The notes: generated from the sequence alone by a model not told the origin. A DNA stretch of 51,056 bases from an uncultured Clostridia bacterium (GCA_944393255.1 CALXZP010000024.1:1-51056); one strand, 5' to 3'; shown: positions 1 through 8,774, counted from the first letter of the stretch. Program-made: numbers and translations.

Positions 1-236
1 CAATGGAAAAATATCAGATATCTTATCAACAGATATATTCATGGTTACGTAAATATGATAATGGCGGCATTGATGCGCTTGTTGATCGCCGCGGCAAGGC
101 AAAACCTGAGAATGAATTAACTGATACGGACAGACTTCGTATAGAGAATAAAATGCTTGAAGCAAAGAATATCGAATTAGAAATGGAGATACGTCTGTTA
201 AAAAAATTGCAGGAGATAGAAAGGAGGCGACGCTGA
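1..236 (+). CDS. IS3-family transposase OrfA, 3' part
   Basis: This is the C-terminal part of the small OrfA DNA-binding subunit, which recognises the IS ends. The visible 78 or so residues contain a helix-turn-helix segment (YQISYQQIYSWLRKYDNGG) and a C-terminal leucine-rich helix (ENKMLEAKNIELEMEIRLLK) of the kind that dimerises OrfA and OrfAB. The frame is open to the window edge and full-length OrfA proteins are about twice this size, so the ATG at base 3 is probably internal. The frame ends at the TGA of 234-236. The OrfB frame is -1 relative to it and is already open at the A7 run of 200-206. Confidence 0.85.
   Translation, partial: MEKYQISYQQIYSWLRKYDNGGIDALVDRRGKAKPENELTDTDRLRIENKMLEAKNIELEMEIRLLKKLQEIERRRR
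197..209 (+). promoter_or_regulatory. Candidate -1 ribosomal frameshift site
   Basis: The OrfA codons read TTA AAA AAA TTG, which gives a seven-A slippery heptamer at 200-206 in the A_AAA_AAA phase that favours -1 slippage. From there the -1 frame runs without a stop into OrfB. A Shine-Dalgarno-like AAGGAGG lies just downstream at about 221-227. This is the usual arrangement for OrfAB production in IS3 elements. Confidence 0.7.
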
Positions 237-277
237 GCGAGATCAGATTAGAAACAAAGTACACAGCGGTAAAGGAG

Positions 278-1126
278 TTGCATGATGAATATCTCTATCC
301 TGTTGAGAAATTATGCAAGAAGCTTGTGGTATCACGTTCGGGGTATTACAAATGGTTAAACCGGAAGCCGAGTAAAAGACAGATCATCAACGAAGATTTA
401 GCTAATAAGATAATGCAGATGTATGAGAAGCATAACAGGACATTGGGAAGTCGTCGAATGATGATAAACATAAATAGAGAATATGGAACCAATTACAACC
501 ATAAACATATACGCCGTATTATGAGAATATTAGGTATATCGTCAGTAATACGCAGAGTGCGTCATTCATGTACGAAAAGATCGCCAAAGGAGCAAGCGGC
601 TGAAAACATACTGAATCGTGATTTTCATGCAGATACATATAATCAAAAATGGCTTACAGACGTAACGGAATTCAAATATGGTAATGGCAGCAAGGCATAT
701 TTAAGTGCAATTCTTGACTTAGGGGATAACCGCATAGCAGCATGGGTATTGGGACATAGCAATAACAATGAATTAGTATTTAAGACATTCCGTGCAGCTG
801 TAAACGATAATCCTAACGCACATCCGTTGTTCCATAGCGACAGAGGTTTTCAATATACAAGTCCAACATTTGTAAATATGCTCAACAAAGCAAAAATGAC
901 GCGTAGTATGTCGAGAGTTGGGAAGTGTATTGATAATGGACCGATGGAAGGATTTTGGGGAATAATCAAGACGGAGATGTATTATCTTAATAAATTTGAT
1001 ACATATGAAGAATTAGAGAAAGCGGTAGAAGCATTTATCCACTACTACAACTATGACAGATATCAGGAGAAGTTGAATTGTATGGCACCTATGGAGTATC
1101 ATGAGTACCTATGCAAGACAGCATAA
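278..1126 (+). CDS. IS3-family transposase OrfB (DDE integrase core)
   Basis: This is the catalytic subunit for strand transfer. It has an N-terminal HTH_21-like region (GYYKWLNRKPS, then RTLGSRRM) followed by an rve/RNase H fold. The DD(35)E triad is visible as Asp128 (LTDVTEF), Asp188 (HSDRGFQY) and Glu224 (GPMEGFWG), counting from the TTG at 278. The frame is open upstream of 278 as far as the A7 run at 200-206. The active product is therefore probably an OrfAB fusion made by -1 frameshifting, rather than a protein started at 278. All catalytic residues are present and no stop interrupts the frame, so the enzyme looks functional. Confidence 0.92.
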   Translation: MHDEYLYPVEKLCKKLVVSRSGYYKWLNRKPSKRQIINEDLANKIMQMYEKHNRTLGSRRMMININREYGTNYNHKHIRRIMRILGISSVIRRVRHSCTKRSPKEQAAENILNRDFHADTYNQKWLTDVTEFKYGNGSKAYLSAILDLGDNRIAAWVLGHSNNNELVFKTFRAAVNDNPNAHPLFHSDRGFQYTSPTFVNMLNKAKMTRSMSRVGKCIDNGPMEGFWGIIKTEMYYLNKFDTYEELEKAVEAFIHYYNYDRYQEKLNCMAPMEYHEYLCKTA

Positions 1127-1134
1127 TATACAAA

Positions 1135-1181
1135 TACCGCGCCCGGAATTGGGCACGGTATCCAAAAATTTTTGTTTTTTT
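1135..1181 (+). terminator. Rho-independent terminator inside the IS
   Basis: A 10-bp near-perfect hairpin (TACCGCGCCC, loop GGAATT, GGGCACGGTA) is followed by a T-rich tract at 1169-1181. It lies just after the OrfB stop and before the right end of the IS, so it would stop transposase transcription from leaving the element. Confidence 0.7.
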
Positions 1182-1273
1182 GACTGTCTACTTGACGGGG
1201 ATGGGTTCAATTTGCAGCAGCCCCCTTTTGATATCTTCCTATATTTTTCACGGCTATGAACAGCCTACGCTGT

Positions 1274-1723
1274 TTATACGCTCATTTCGAGCTGTATATT
1301 CACGCGCTCATACTCCATATTATCAATGGGTACCTCTTTAAAGCCCACCTTCTTGTATAAATGCATGGCTGCGGATAAAACGGTATTCGATACGATCATC
1401 AGCTTCTTTGCACCATGCGCTTTTGCATGATCCATGCACGCCCTGAGCACCGCGGAACCCGCGCCCTTTCCCATACAGCGTTCGTCCGTGGCAAGCTTGC
1501 ATATCTCCCATACGTTCCCGCCCCTGGGCACGACCATACACGTCGCGACAGCCCTGTCCTGCTCCACAGCAAAATATACCGCCGCGCCCTTTGCGATCAG
1601 ATCCTCAACACCGTTGAGCATTTCGGTATCCTGAGGCTCGACCTTAAAATACTTTTTCAGCCATACCAGATTGAGCTCAATAAAATCCTTTTTATATTTT
1701 TCCCGGTAAGCTATGATCTCCAT
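1274..1723 (-). CDS. GNAT-family N-acetyltransferase
   Basis: A single-domain acetyltransferase of 149 residues that probably moves an acetyl group from acetyl-CoA to a small-molecule or protein amine. The acetyl-CoA-binding motif is DERCMGKGAGSAV, followed by the GNAT beta4/beta5 region (AKKLMIVSN) and the usual C-terminal YKKVGF element. I chose the ATG at 1723 because GGGGAG lies about 9 bases upstream. An upstream GTG at 1783 would add 20 residues without family character. It is the last gene of the ddl-side run, 129 bases after the S41 peptidase, and ends close to the IS. The substrate cannot be read from the sequence. Confidence 0.85.
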   Translation of the reverse strand: MEIIAYREKYKKDFIELNLVWLKKYFKVEPQDTEMLNGVEDLIAKGAAVYFAVEQDRAVATCMVVPRGGNVWEICKLATDERCMGKGAGSAVLRACMDHAKAHGAKKLMIVSNTVLSAAMHLYKKVGFKEVPIDNMEYERVNIQLEMSV

Positions 1724-1783
1724 TTTACCGCACTCCCCGTTATGTAAATTTTTGCTCCGTCGGTTCCCGTTTGGGCAGACCAA

Positions 1784-1852
1784 AATTATTTTTGATCTTA
1801 CGCGGCAATGCGCCGCGCCCGCAGCGGACGCACCGCCGTGTGCGTATCCTTA
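1784..1852 (-). repeat. Two GC-rich hairpins downstream of the S41 peptidase gene
   Basis: Read on the minus strand, the peptidase stop is followed by a hairpin with arms ACGCAC and GTGCGT and then one with arms CGCGGC and GCCGCG. Neither is followed by a clear T-run, so they are more likely mRNA 3'-end stabilisers or partial terminators than strong terminators. Confidence 0.4.
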
Positions 1853-3451
1853 TCAGTCCGCGTACAGATCGTCCGCATTGCCGCCGAAATATTTATACGC
1901 CTCCTGCATCTGTACGTCCACTACCGTCTCCAGCTGCTCGAATTTCTCCTTGAGCCTTATCTGCGTAGGGATATCAAGCACGCCGGAATCCGTCAGACCG
2001 CTGTCAGCCTGAAACAGCTTTACCGCTTCGGCAAGGTCGGTATTGAATACGTCGTTGCCCATATTCCCTATATAGTAGCCCATTATCCCGAGCCGCTCCT
2101 TTGCCGCAGTCACATTCGTGCCGGACGAGCCCACCGACGCAGGCTCAAGGAAAGTAAACTTCGTATAGCCCGTTGTGTCGATCTTCTTTGTATAGTTCGA
2201 CACTTCGATATCCGGAACAAGCCCTACATGGTCTATCTCATTGCCGTTCCGCGTCAGATACTGACCTATGGTCAGCTTGAACACCATTCCGTTCACAAGC
2301 GAATACGTGCTCTGTATAACGGCTTTTCCGTAGCTCTGCTCGCCCATAAGTATCCCTGCGCCCGAATCCTGTACCGCGCTCGCGAGTATCTCCGCCGCCG
2401 ACGCGGTGTTGCCGTTTATAAGCACCGCCATCTCATACGGAGCCTCCTTAAGCTCTGACGAGTATGTATAGTTCAGGGATTCGTCCCTGTAGGACACGTC
2501 TATTATCTTTCCTTCCGGCACTATCTCCTCAGCTATGTCGGTCGCCGCCGAAACAAGCCCGCCCGGGTTGTTCCTGAGGTCGAGGATAAGCTTTGTCACA
2601 CCGTTCTCCTTCATGTTCTCCGACACTTCTTTAAATTCCGCCGCAGTATTCGACGAGAACGAAAGTATTTTTATATATCCTATATTCCCGTCCAGTATAC
2701 CGCCGGAAACGGTGCTGCTGTTGACAGCCGTTCTCGTTCCGGTTATCTCCACTTCCGCGCCGTCGCGCTCAACGGTCACAAGCACAGTCGTGCCCAGCTC
2801 GCCCACTATGAGGTTCTTTACCTCTGTCATACTGCTGCCGACAACGCTTATCCCGTCCACCTTGACGATCTTGTCGCCGATCCTGAACCCGCTCTGCTCG
2901 GCAAGGCTGTTCTCCTCAACGAAGCCGACGATCTCCACGTACTCGCCGTTCTGCTGCATGCTTATGCCCAGCCCGTAAAAGGTCTTGTTCAGCTCGTTGG
3001 TATACTCGACATATTCGTCGTATGTATAAAAGTCGGAATAGTCGTCCAGGCTCTGCAGCGCGGCTTTCATCAGGCTGACAAGCCCCTCGTCGCCCTTTTC
3101 GCTGAGATACGCCGCTACGCCGAGCTTCATTATATCCTCCGCCGTATATGAGTCGTCAAGATACCTGTCCGCGACATACCCGGCTATCATCTCATACGCC
3201 TGATATTCAACGATATTGCTCAGCTTATCCTCCAATATATCCGGCTGCTCCGCCGCCTCCGGATCGGCTTCCTCCGCAGCTTCAGTTGCCTGCGGCTTTG
3301 CCGCTGCCGCCGCATACGTTTCCGAAACGTCCGTGCCGCCGAAATCGTTTATTATTTCTCCGCCCGAGACTGCCTGCGTACCGGAGGCAAGCGCCGCCGT
3401 CTGCGCCGCTATCACTGCTGCCGCCAGCAATACCGAAAGTAATTTTTTCAT
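1853..3451 (-). CDS. S41-family carboxyl-terminal processing peptidase with peptidoglycan-binding domain
   Basis: An exported serine protease of the CtpA/CtpB type, 532 residues. Residues 1-22 form a signal peptide or anchor. An acidic Ala/Glu-rich linker covers about 45-75. The PDZ domain is at about 158-235 (YGLGISM ... GFRIGDKIVKVDG). The S41 core follows, with the nucleophile Ser351 in NGNTASAAEILASA and the general base Lys376 in GEQSYGKAV. A C-terminal peptidoglycan-binding_1-like domain covers about 440-505 (VTAAKERLGIMGYY ... AVKLFQADSGL). This architecture fits an envelope protease held near the wall. In spore-formers such proteases process sporulation signals or wall proteins, but the target here is unknown. 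It starts 19 bases after the DUF1934 gene. Confidence 0.95.
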   Translation of the reverse strand: MKKLLSVLLAAAVIAAQTAALASGTQAVSGGEIINDFGGTDVSETYAAAAAKPQATEAAEEADPEAAEQPDILEDKLSNIVEYQAYEMIAGYVADRYLDDSYTAEDIMKLGVAAYLSEKGDEGLVSLMKAALQSLDDYSDFYTYDEYVEYTNELNKTFYGLGISMQQNGEYVEIVGFVEENSLAEQSGFRIGDKIVKVDGISVVGSSMTEVKNLIVGELGTTVLVTVERDGAEVEITGTRTAVNSSTVSGGILDGNIGYIKILSFSSNTAAEFKEVSENMKENGVTKLILDLRNNPGGLVSAATDIAEEIVPEGKIIDVSYRDESLNYTYSSELKEAPYEMAVLINGNTASAAEILASAVQDSGAGILMGEQSYGKAVIQSTYSLVNGMVFKLTIGQYLTRNGNEIDHVGLVPDIEVSNYTKKIDTTGYTKFTFLEPASVGSSGTNVTAAKERLGIMGYYIGNMGNDVFNTDLAEAVKLFQADSGLTDSGVLDIPTQIRLKEKFEQLETVVDVQMQEAYKYFGGNADDLYAD

Positions 3452-3470
3452 GATCGTGTACCTTTATAAT

Positions 3471-3887
3471 CTACCTTTCTATTCTTATTGTCATTTTATT
3501 TGATATTTTATCTCCCCCGGCATACAGCAGATATTCAAGCTCCGCTATGCCGCCGTTTTCATCAAGACTGTACCTTACGCAGTCCGTTTTTATTTTCATG
3601 GCTATTGAGCCGTACGGCGTTCTGTAATCAAACTCCGTCTCTCTTCCGGGTATATATACCATCTTTGACCCAAATCCGCCCGTCCGCCTCAGCTCGGCAG
3701 TCCCGTCCGCAAACCTGAGCATGACCTTCGACCCGCCGGATCCATAGGTTATATAGAACCTGCCCTCCGCGCATCTGTACGAACACTCCGCAGTCTCCTC
3801 TATCGTGTCCGAAAGATCTGTTCCGCTCTGCCTGTTTACGACCGATATCCTGAACGCGCGTTTTGCAAAACCGTCTCTCTCCTCCAT
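3471..3887 (-). CDS. DUF1934 domain protein (YwiB-like)
   Basis: A 138-residue cytosolic protein with no signal peptide or membrane segment. The alternating beta-strand pattern matches DUF1934/YwiB, a small calycin-like beta-barrel family of Firmicutes: an N-terminal RISVVNRQSG strand, YRCAEGRFYITYG, a central MVYIPGRE and a C-terminal LEYLLYAGGDKISNKMTIRI. The biochemical role of the family is not known. It lies between ddl (21 bases upstream) and the S41 peptidase (19 bases downstream), so it is probably cotranscribed with cell-wall genes. Family assignment is by recognition of overall pattern. Confidence 0.75.
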   Translation of the reverse strand: MEERDGFAKRAFRISVVNRQSGTDLSDTIEETAECSYRCAEGRFYITYGSGGSKVMLRFADGTAELRRTGGFGSKMVYIPGRETEFDYRTPYGSIAMKIKTDCVRYSLDENGGIAELEYLLYAGGDKISNKMTIRIER

Positions 3888-3908
3888 TGATCAGACCGTC
3901 CCCGCGCT

Positions 3909-4973
3909 TTATTTCACACGTTCCTCAGCCAGCCCGATAAGCCTGTCGAGAAGCTCGGTATAACCTATCCCCGCAGCGTCCCAAAGCTTGGGGTACATGC
4001 TTATGCTCGTGAAGCCGGGCAGCGTGTTTATCTCGTTGAGGACAACGGAGCCGTCCGAATACCTCACAAAAAAATCCACTCTTGAAAGCCCCTGTCCGTC
4101 GAGCGCCTTAAACGCTCTTACCGAATATTCGCGTATTTTTTCGTACGTTTCCTCCGGCAGCTCCGCGGGTATCACAAGCACGGTGGAATCGTCGTTATAC
4201 TTTGCGTCAAAGTCATAATACTCCACAGTCGGCTTGATCTCGCCCACCTCCGCCGCTCTCGCATCGGCGTTGCCCAGCACGGCGCATTCCACCTCGTGAC
4301 CGTCTATGTGCTCTTCAACAAGTATCTTTCTGTCGTATACGGCCGCGTTCCTGAGCGCCGCCATAAGCTCGGCCCTGTCATGAGCCTTGCCGATACCCAC
4401 AGACGAACCCGTCCGCGCCGGCTTTACAAAGCACGGATAACCCAGCTTTTCCTCTATCTCATCCGCCTTCGCTTCAAAATCGTCGGACGCCAGAAGCGTT
4501 ACCCACTCCGCCTGCGGTATGCCGGCGTCGGCGAAAACTATCTTTGAATACGTTTTGTCCATGGCGTTGGCAGACGCGAGCACGCCCATGCCCACATACG
4601 GGATATGCGAAAGCTCGAAAAGACCCTGAACCGTACCGTCCTCGCCGTATTCGCCGTGGAGTACAGGGAATATCACGTCTATGTCTATCAGCTCATATGT
4701 ACCGCCGCTGCACACCATCAGCCCGCGCTGCTCCGGATCGGGCGTTATGAACGCGGTCTTAAGATTTGCCTTGTCCTTTTCCCACGCTCCGCTCTCTATG
4801 AGCGCACGGTCGCCGGTGAATAGCCGCCAGCCGCCGTTTTTCGTTATACCCACCGTATATATATCGTATTTATCCTTATCCAGATTATTCAAAACGGAAG
4901 TTACCGATCTCTGCGATATCTCATGCTCCGGAGATTCGCCTCCGAATATCACACACAGCTTCTTTTTCAACAA
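3909..4973 (-). CDS. ddl: D-alanine--D-alanine ligase
   Basis: An ATP-grasp enzyme that makes the D-Ala-D-Ala dipeptide for peptidoglycan precursors in the cytosol. The 354 residues are normal for Ddl. The N-terminal signature CVIFGGESPEHEISQRS is followed by HGEYGEDGTVQGLFEL, the ATP-binding YPCFVKPARTGSSVGIGKA, and the Mg/ATP motif NEINTLPGFTSISMYP. The start codon is the TTG at 4973, preceded by AGGAGG about 7 bases away. It is the first gene of a unit with DUF1934 and the S41 peptidase, and its own promoter lies at 5032-5060. Nothing points to the VanA-type D-lactate specificity, although this was not modelled. Confidence 0.96.
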   Translation of the reverse strand: MLKKKLCVIFGGESPEHEISQRSVTSVLNNLDKDKYDIYTVGITKNGGWRLFTGDRALIESGAWEKDKANLKTAFITPDPEQRGLMVCSGGTYELIDIDVIFPVLHGEYGEDGTVQGLFELSHIPYVGMGVLASANAMDKTYSKIVFADAGIPQAEWVTLLASDDFEAKADEIEEKLGYPCFVKPARTGSSVGIGKAHDRAELMAALRNAAVYDRKILVEEHIDGHEVECAVLGNADARAAEVGEIKPTVEYYDFDAKYNDDSTVLVIPAELPEETYEKIREYSVRAFKALDGQGLSRVDFFVRYSDGSVVLNEINTLPGFTSISMYPKLWDAAGIGYTELLDRLIGLAEERVK

Positions 4974-5031
4974 ATCATCCTCCTGTCCGGCTGCCGCGCG
5001 GCATACGCCCGCGGCGCGTTACTCACTCTCT

Positions 5032-5060
5032 ATCATACTCTATTTAAGCGCAAAATGCAA
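5032..5060 (-). promoter_or_regulatory. Sigma-A promoter for ddl
   Basis: On the minus strand TTGCAT (5055-5060) and TATGAT (5032-5037) are separated by 17 bases. The leader down to the ddl start contains a GC-rich hairpin (GCCGCG ... CGCGGC with inner GGC/GCC) just before the ribosome binding site. Confidence 0.65.
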
Positions 5061-5111
5061 GAGATATGACAAAATTTCAAAAAAAATTTAAAAACCGCTT
5101 CCTGTATTTTA

Positions 5112-6032
5112 TCAGTCTGTCTTATTTCTGAGCTTCTGCAAAATATTCTCAAAATATTCCGGCAGCTCCGAATCGAACTTCATCAGCTCGTTTGTTTCCG
5201 GATGCACGAACCCTATCGTTTTCGCATGAAGGATCTGTCCGTTGGTCTTGAACCGCTCCTTCCTGACTCCGTACAGCGGGTCGCCCGCTATGCTGTGACC
5301 TATATGAGCCATATGCACTCTTATTTGATGCGTGCGTCCCGTTTCGAGCGTACATTCAACATACGTGTACTGTCCGAAGCGTTCAAGGACGCGGTAATGC
5401 GTGATCGCGCCGCGCCCTCCGCTAACGACCGCCATTTTCTTTCGGTCGCGCGGATTTCTGCCGATAGGCGCGTCTATAACGCCCTCATCCTCTTTTATGT
5501 TCCCGTTTACTATGCAGCGGTACTGCCTTAGCGCCTTGCGCTCCTTGAGCTGGGCTGCAAGCCGCTCGTGAGCGGCGTTCGTTTTCGCCACCACCAGCAG
5601 TCCCGACGTGTCCTTGTCTATCCTATGCACTATGCCCGGACGTATAACGCCGTTTATACTGCTCAGGCTGCAATGGCGGAGCAGCCCGTTCACGAGCGTT
5701 CCGTCCGGGTTCCCGGGAGCGGGATGGACGACCATGCCCTGCGGCTTGTTCACCACTATAACGCTGTCATCCTCATATACGATATCGACCGGTATGTCCT
5801 GAGGCTCGGCCTCAAGCGCTTCCGGCTCGGGAACGTAAGCGGTCACGGCGTCGCCCTCGCTGAGCCTTTGCCGCTTTTCGGCCGCGCAGCCGTTCACCGT
5901 TATCCTGCCCTCCGCCGCAAGCCTTGCCGCATAGCTGCGCGACAGACCGCTGTTGGCGGACAGGAACCTGTCAAGCCGCTCCCCCGCGCCGCTGCTGTCT
6001 ACGGTAAGCTCAATTTTCTCCGCTCCGCTCAT
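5112..6032 (-). CDS. RluD-family 23S rRNA pseudouridine synthase
   Basis: Converts uridine to pseudouridine in large-subunit rRNA. An N-terminal S4 RNA-binding domain (ERLDRFLSANSGLSRSYAARL ... ITVNG) precedes the RluA/RluD catalytic domain, with the active Asp in RPGIVHRIDKDTSG and the late motif ETGRTHQIRVHMAHIGH. I chose the ATG at 6032 because GGGGAG sits 7 bases upstream. Longer starts at 6038 and 6059 have poorer spacing. Even so the gene overlaps the end of lspA by 23 bases, which suggests translational coupling. lspA-rluD adjacency is common in Firmicutes. Confidence 0.93.
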   Translation of the reverse strand: MSGAEKIELTVDSSGAGERLDRFLSANSGLSRSYAARLAAEGRITVNGCAAEKRQRLSEGDAVTAYVPEPEALEAEPQDIPVDIVYEDDSVIVVNKPQGMVVHPAPGNPDGTLVNGLLRHCSLSSINGVIRPGIVHRIDKDTSGLLVVAKTNAAHERLAAQLKERKALRQYRCIVNGNIKEDEGVIDAPIGRNPRDRKKMAVVSGGRGAITHYRVLERFGQYTYVECTLETGRTHQIRVHMAHIGHSIAGDPLYGVRKERFKTNGQILHAKTIGFVHPETNELMKFDSELPEYFENILQKLRNKTD

Positions 6033-6525
6033 CTTCATTCTCCCCTTTTCTTCTGTCAAAAAACATCACGTATACGACCGCCGCGATCGCTCCCGCGACT
6101 ATTGCCGCGTCCGCGATGTTGAACACGGGGAAATCGAACCACTTTAATGATATGAAATCGACCACATACCCGTAAAATATCCTGTCCACCGCGTTGCCGA
6201 GCGCGCCGGAAAACAGCAGCATAACAGCCGCGCGCTTCATGATCCCCTCCGGCCGCCTGACCGCCCAGTATACCGCCGTGCAGATACAGAACAGTACCGA
6301 TATTATCCCCAGAATAAGCGTCATATCACTGAACAGCGAGAACGCCGCTCCGGTATTTTTGACGTATATGAAATCAAAAAATCCCGGCAGCTCGCCCATA
6401 AGGCTGCCCTCGCTGTGATTTGCCATGATCCAATGCTTTATTATCCTGTCCGCTGTTATGATGACCGCAGCCGCTGCCGACCATATCAGCGTTGCGGCTG
6501 CAAAGCTTTTCTTTTTTTGCCACAT
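6010..6525 (-). CDS. lspA: Lipoprotein signal peptidase (signal peptidase II)
   Basis: An aspartyl protease of the cytoplasmic membrane that removes signal peptides from prolipoproteins after lipid attachment. At 171 residues it has the four expected membrane segments. Family motifs are present: DRIIKHWIM near the N-terminus, FIYVKNTGAAFSLF, and the two catalytic Asp regions GNAVDRI and GYVVDFI. The C-terminus is a charged tail (FFDRRKGENEDERSGEN). Substrates in this window would include the cyclophilin lipoprotein (21703-22461) and the PrsA-like lipoprotein (29131-30207). It lies 79 bases after aroB and overlaps the next gene. Confidence 0.96.
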   Translation of the reverse strand: MWQKKKSFAAATLIWSAAAAVIITADRIIKHWIMANHSEGSLMGELPGFFDFIYVKNTGAAFSLFSDMTLILGIISVLFCICTAVYWAVRRPEGIMKRAAVMLLFSGALGNAVDRIFYGYVVDFISLKWFDFPVFNIADAAIVAGAIAAVVYVMFFDRRKGENEDERSGEN

Positions 6526-6604
6526 ATCTTACTCTCCAAAAGCAGCGGTCTTTTCAGCCCGCACCGCGGCATATGCCCATAAGCCGGCTGCAAAAACCGT
6601 TTTT

Positions 6605-7687
6605 TTATTGTTCGGAAATATACTCTATCGCACCGAATATCTCCGCCTCGCTCACATCGCTCGTCTGCATGACCTCGCCGATACGCACGGGCAGCACGAA
6701 TTTCAGCTTTCCCTCCGACTTCTTCTTATCCTTCTGCATGAAGGAATATATCTTTTCGGCGGGCGGCAGCTTCGCTTTCAGCGCAAAACCGTATTCCGCC
6801 AGCACCGCTTCAACGTCCCTGAGCGTTTCGGCGTCCGCCGTGCCGCGCTTTACGGCTATGTAAAACGCCGCCTCCATGCCCAGCCCCACGCATTCGCCGT
6901 GCGTCAGCTCAAACCCCAGAGCCGATTCAACGGCATGACCCGCTGTATGCCCGAAATTGAGTATAGCCCTGAGACCGTTCTCCTTCTCGTCGCACTCTAC
7001 GACCGCCGCCTTTATGCCGCAGTTGCGCTTTGCCATCTCCATAAGCACTTCCGTATCAAGAGATCTGACCTTATCCGAATTTTCTTTGAGAAAGCGGTAG
7101 AACTCCGCATCGCGGATGATGCCGTGCTTTATCACCTCGCCCATACCGGATACGAACTCCCTTTCCGGCAGCGTTTTGAGCGTGCTCACGTTTATATAAA
7201 CGAGAGAGGGCTGGTGAAACGCGCCGAGTATGTTTTTGCTTCCCATGAGATCCACGCCCGTTTTGCCGCCTACGGAGCTGTCCGACTGCGACAGCAGCGT
7301 TGTTGGGATCTGCACAAATCTTATCCCGCGCATATATATCGCCGCCGCAAAGCCGGCCATATCGCCCGCAACGCCGCCGCCGAGCGCTATTATCATGCTC
7401 TTTCTGTCAAGCCCGTTTTCTATGCATGCTCCGCATATGCCCAGGATGGCTTCCATGTTTTTATTCTGCTCGCCCGCCGGGAACGCGTAAACGGAGCAGT
7501 CGTAGCCCACGCCGCGCAGCAAATTCTCTACCTCCCCTGCATACAGCCCCTTAACGTTGGAATCCGTGACTATAAGCAGCTTTTTCGGCGCGTTTATCTT
7601 TTTCAGCTCATCCGGCAGCGAACCGAAGCTGTCGGAAAAGCATATATCGTATGAATTATTGCCCAGATCAACAAAAAGTCTGTCCAT
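6605..7687 (-). CDS. aroB: 3-dehydroquinate synthase
   Basis: The second step of the shikimate pathway: NAD- and metal-dependent cyclisation of DAHP to 3-dehydroquinate in the cytosol. The 360 residues match the family. Visible motifs are the NAD-binding MIIALGGGVAGDMAGFAAA, IPTTLLSQSDSSVGGKTGV, the metal-ligand GMGEVIKHGIIRD, and the histidine motif NFGHTAGHAVE. aroA, a later enzyme of the pathway, lies about 12 kb away on the other strand, so the aro genes are dispersed here. The gap to tsaD is 58 bases, consistent with a common transcript. Confidence 0.97.
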   Translation of the reverse strand: MDRLFVDLGNNSYDICFSDSFGSLPDELKKINAPKKLLIVTDSNVKGLYAGEVENLLRGVGYDCSVYAFPAGEQNKNMEAILGICGACIENGLDRKSMIIALGGGVAGDMAGFAAAIYMRGIRFVQIPTTLLSQSDSSVGGKTGVDLMGSKNILGAFHQPSLVYINVSTLKTLPEREFVSGMGEVIKHGIIRDAEFYRFLKENSDKVRSLDTEVLMEMAKRNCGIKAAVVECDEKENGLRAILNFGHTAGHAVESALGFELTHGECVGLGMEAAFYIAVKRGTADAETLRDVEAVLAEYGFALKAKLPPAEKIYSFMQKDKKKSEGKLKFVLPVRIGEVMQTSDVSEAEIFGAIEYISEQ

Positions 7688-7745
7688 GTGTTTTCCTCCC
7701 CGCGCGGCTCACGCCGCGTTTTACGATCGTCTGTAACATTTTTTA

Positions 7746-8768
7746 TCAAACGCTGTCCGCAAGATCCAGCGATGCGGAGGCATTCAGCGCCATATCCGCT
7801 CTCGTGCCTTTCAGGTATTCAAAGTATCCCGCCGCACCTATCATGACCGCATTGTCCGTACACAGCTCAAGAGGCGGATAGACGACTTCTATCCCGCGCT
7901 CTCCCGCCATACTTTTCATCTTGGTGCGCAACGACGAATTTGCCGCCACGCCTCCGGCGAGCGCTATGATCTTCGAGCCGCGCCGCTGCGCCGCCTCTAT
8001 TGTATGCCCGCACAGCACATCCGTGACCGCATCCTGAAACGATGCTGCTATGTCCGCCTTATTGAAGCTCTCACCGCGCTGCTCCAGCTTGTGGATGTGG
8101 TTTATGACCGCAGTTTTGACGCCGCTGAACGAGAAATCGAGCGACCCGTCCGCCATCCTCACTCTCGGGAACATCACCGCTTTAGGATCGCCCCCGGCGG
8201 CGAGCGCGTCTATCTTAGGACCGCCGGGATAACCGAGACCAAGCACGCGGGCTATCTTGTCAAAGGCCTCTCCGGCAGCGTCGTCGCGCGTCATGCCCAT
8301 TATCTCATAGTCCGTGAAGTCTCTTGCGTAAACTATATGGCTGTGTCCGCCCGACGCCACAAGGCACGTGAACGGCGGCTCAAGCTCCGGATCAGCTACG
8401 TAGTTGGCACAGATATGACCCTTTATATGGTGCACGTTCACGAGCGGCTTTTTCAGAGCGTAAGCAAGCGCCTTTGCCGTCGATACGCCGACGAGCAGTG
8501 CGCCGACCAGCCCCGGCCCATACGTTACCGCGACCGCCGTGATATCGCCGAACGTTACGCCCGCTTTTAAGAGAGCCTCGTCTATGACGGCGTTTATCGT
8601 TTCTATATGCCGCCTCGAAGCTATCTCCGGAACTACTCCGCCGTATTTTTTATGTATGTCTATCTGCGTATTTATGACGCCCGAAAGCACCGTGCGACCG
8701 TTCTTGACGACCGCAGCAGCAGTCTCGTCGCAGGAGCTTTCTATCCCTAAGATCAGTATATCCTCCAT
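7746..8768 (-). CDS. tsaD: tRNA N6-adenosine threonylcarbamoyltransferase
   Basis: Transfers the threonylcarbamoyl group to A37 of ANN-decoding tRNAs to make t6A, working with TsaB and TsaE. The 340 residues carry the ASKHA fold: an N-terminal [16 protein letters not shown], the metal-binding histidines in [12 protein letters not shown], and nucleotide-binding [21 protein letters not shown] and [13 protein letters not shown]. It follows rimI by 6 bases and is in the same run as tsaC, so two t6A genes are co-located. tsaB and tsaE are not in the window. Confidence 0.97.
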   Translation of the reverse strand: MEDILILGIESSCDETAAAVVKNGRTVLSGVINTQIDIHKKYGGVVPEIASRRHIETINAVIDEALLKAGVTFGDITAVAVTYGPGLVGALLVGVSTAKALAYALKKPLVNVHHIKGHICANYVADPELEPPFTCLVASGGHSHIVYARDFTDYEIMGMTRDDAAGEAFDKIARVLGLGYPGGPKIDALAAGGDPKAVMFPRVRMADGSLDFSFSGVKTAVINHIHKLEQRGESFNKADIAASFQDAVTDVLCGHTIEAAQRRGSKIIALAGGVAANSSLRTKMKSMAGERGIEVVYPPLELCTDNAVMIGAAGYFEYLKGTRADMALNASASLDLADSV

Positions 8769-8774
8769 ACAGTT

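Larger units (their letters stand above)
1..1209 (+). mobile_element. IS3-family insertion sequence (IS150-like), left end outside window
   Basis: The element carries OrfA and OrfB in overlapping frames, an internal hairpin terminator and a right end. After the terminator comes TGTCTACTTGACGGGG and then ATGGGTTCA. I place the right terminus at the CA of 1208-1209, because IS3 elements usually end TG...CA and this end resembles known IS3-family inverted repeats. The left inverted repeat and the start of OrfA lie before base 1, so the target duplication cannot be checked. The element is clearly more AT-rich than the flanking genes, which suggests recent arrival. The exact right boundary is inferred. 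Confidence 0.85.

Noticed and set aside
5097..5111. Terminator between the rluD-type gene and ddl
   Set aside because: There are T-runs on the minus strand, but no convincing stem precedes them.
6425..7654. Long plus-strand open frame opposite lspA and aroB
   Set aside because: It is antisense to well-recognised genes and has a composition of Arg, His, Tyr and Ala typical of shadow frames in GC-rich DNA.
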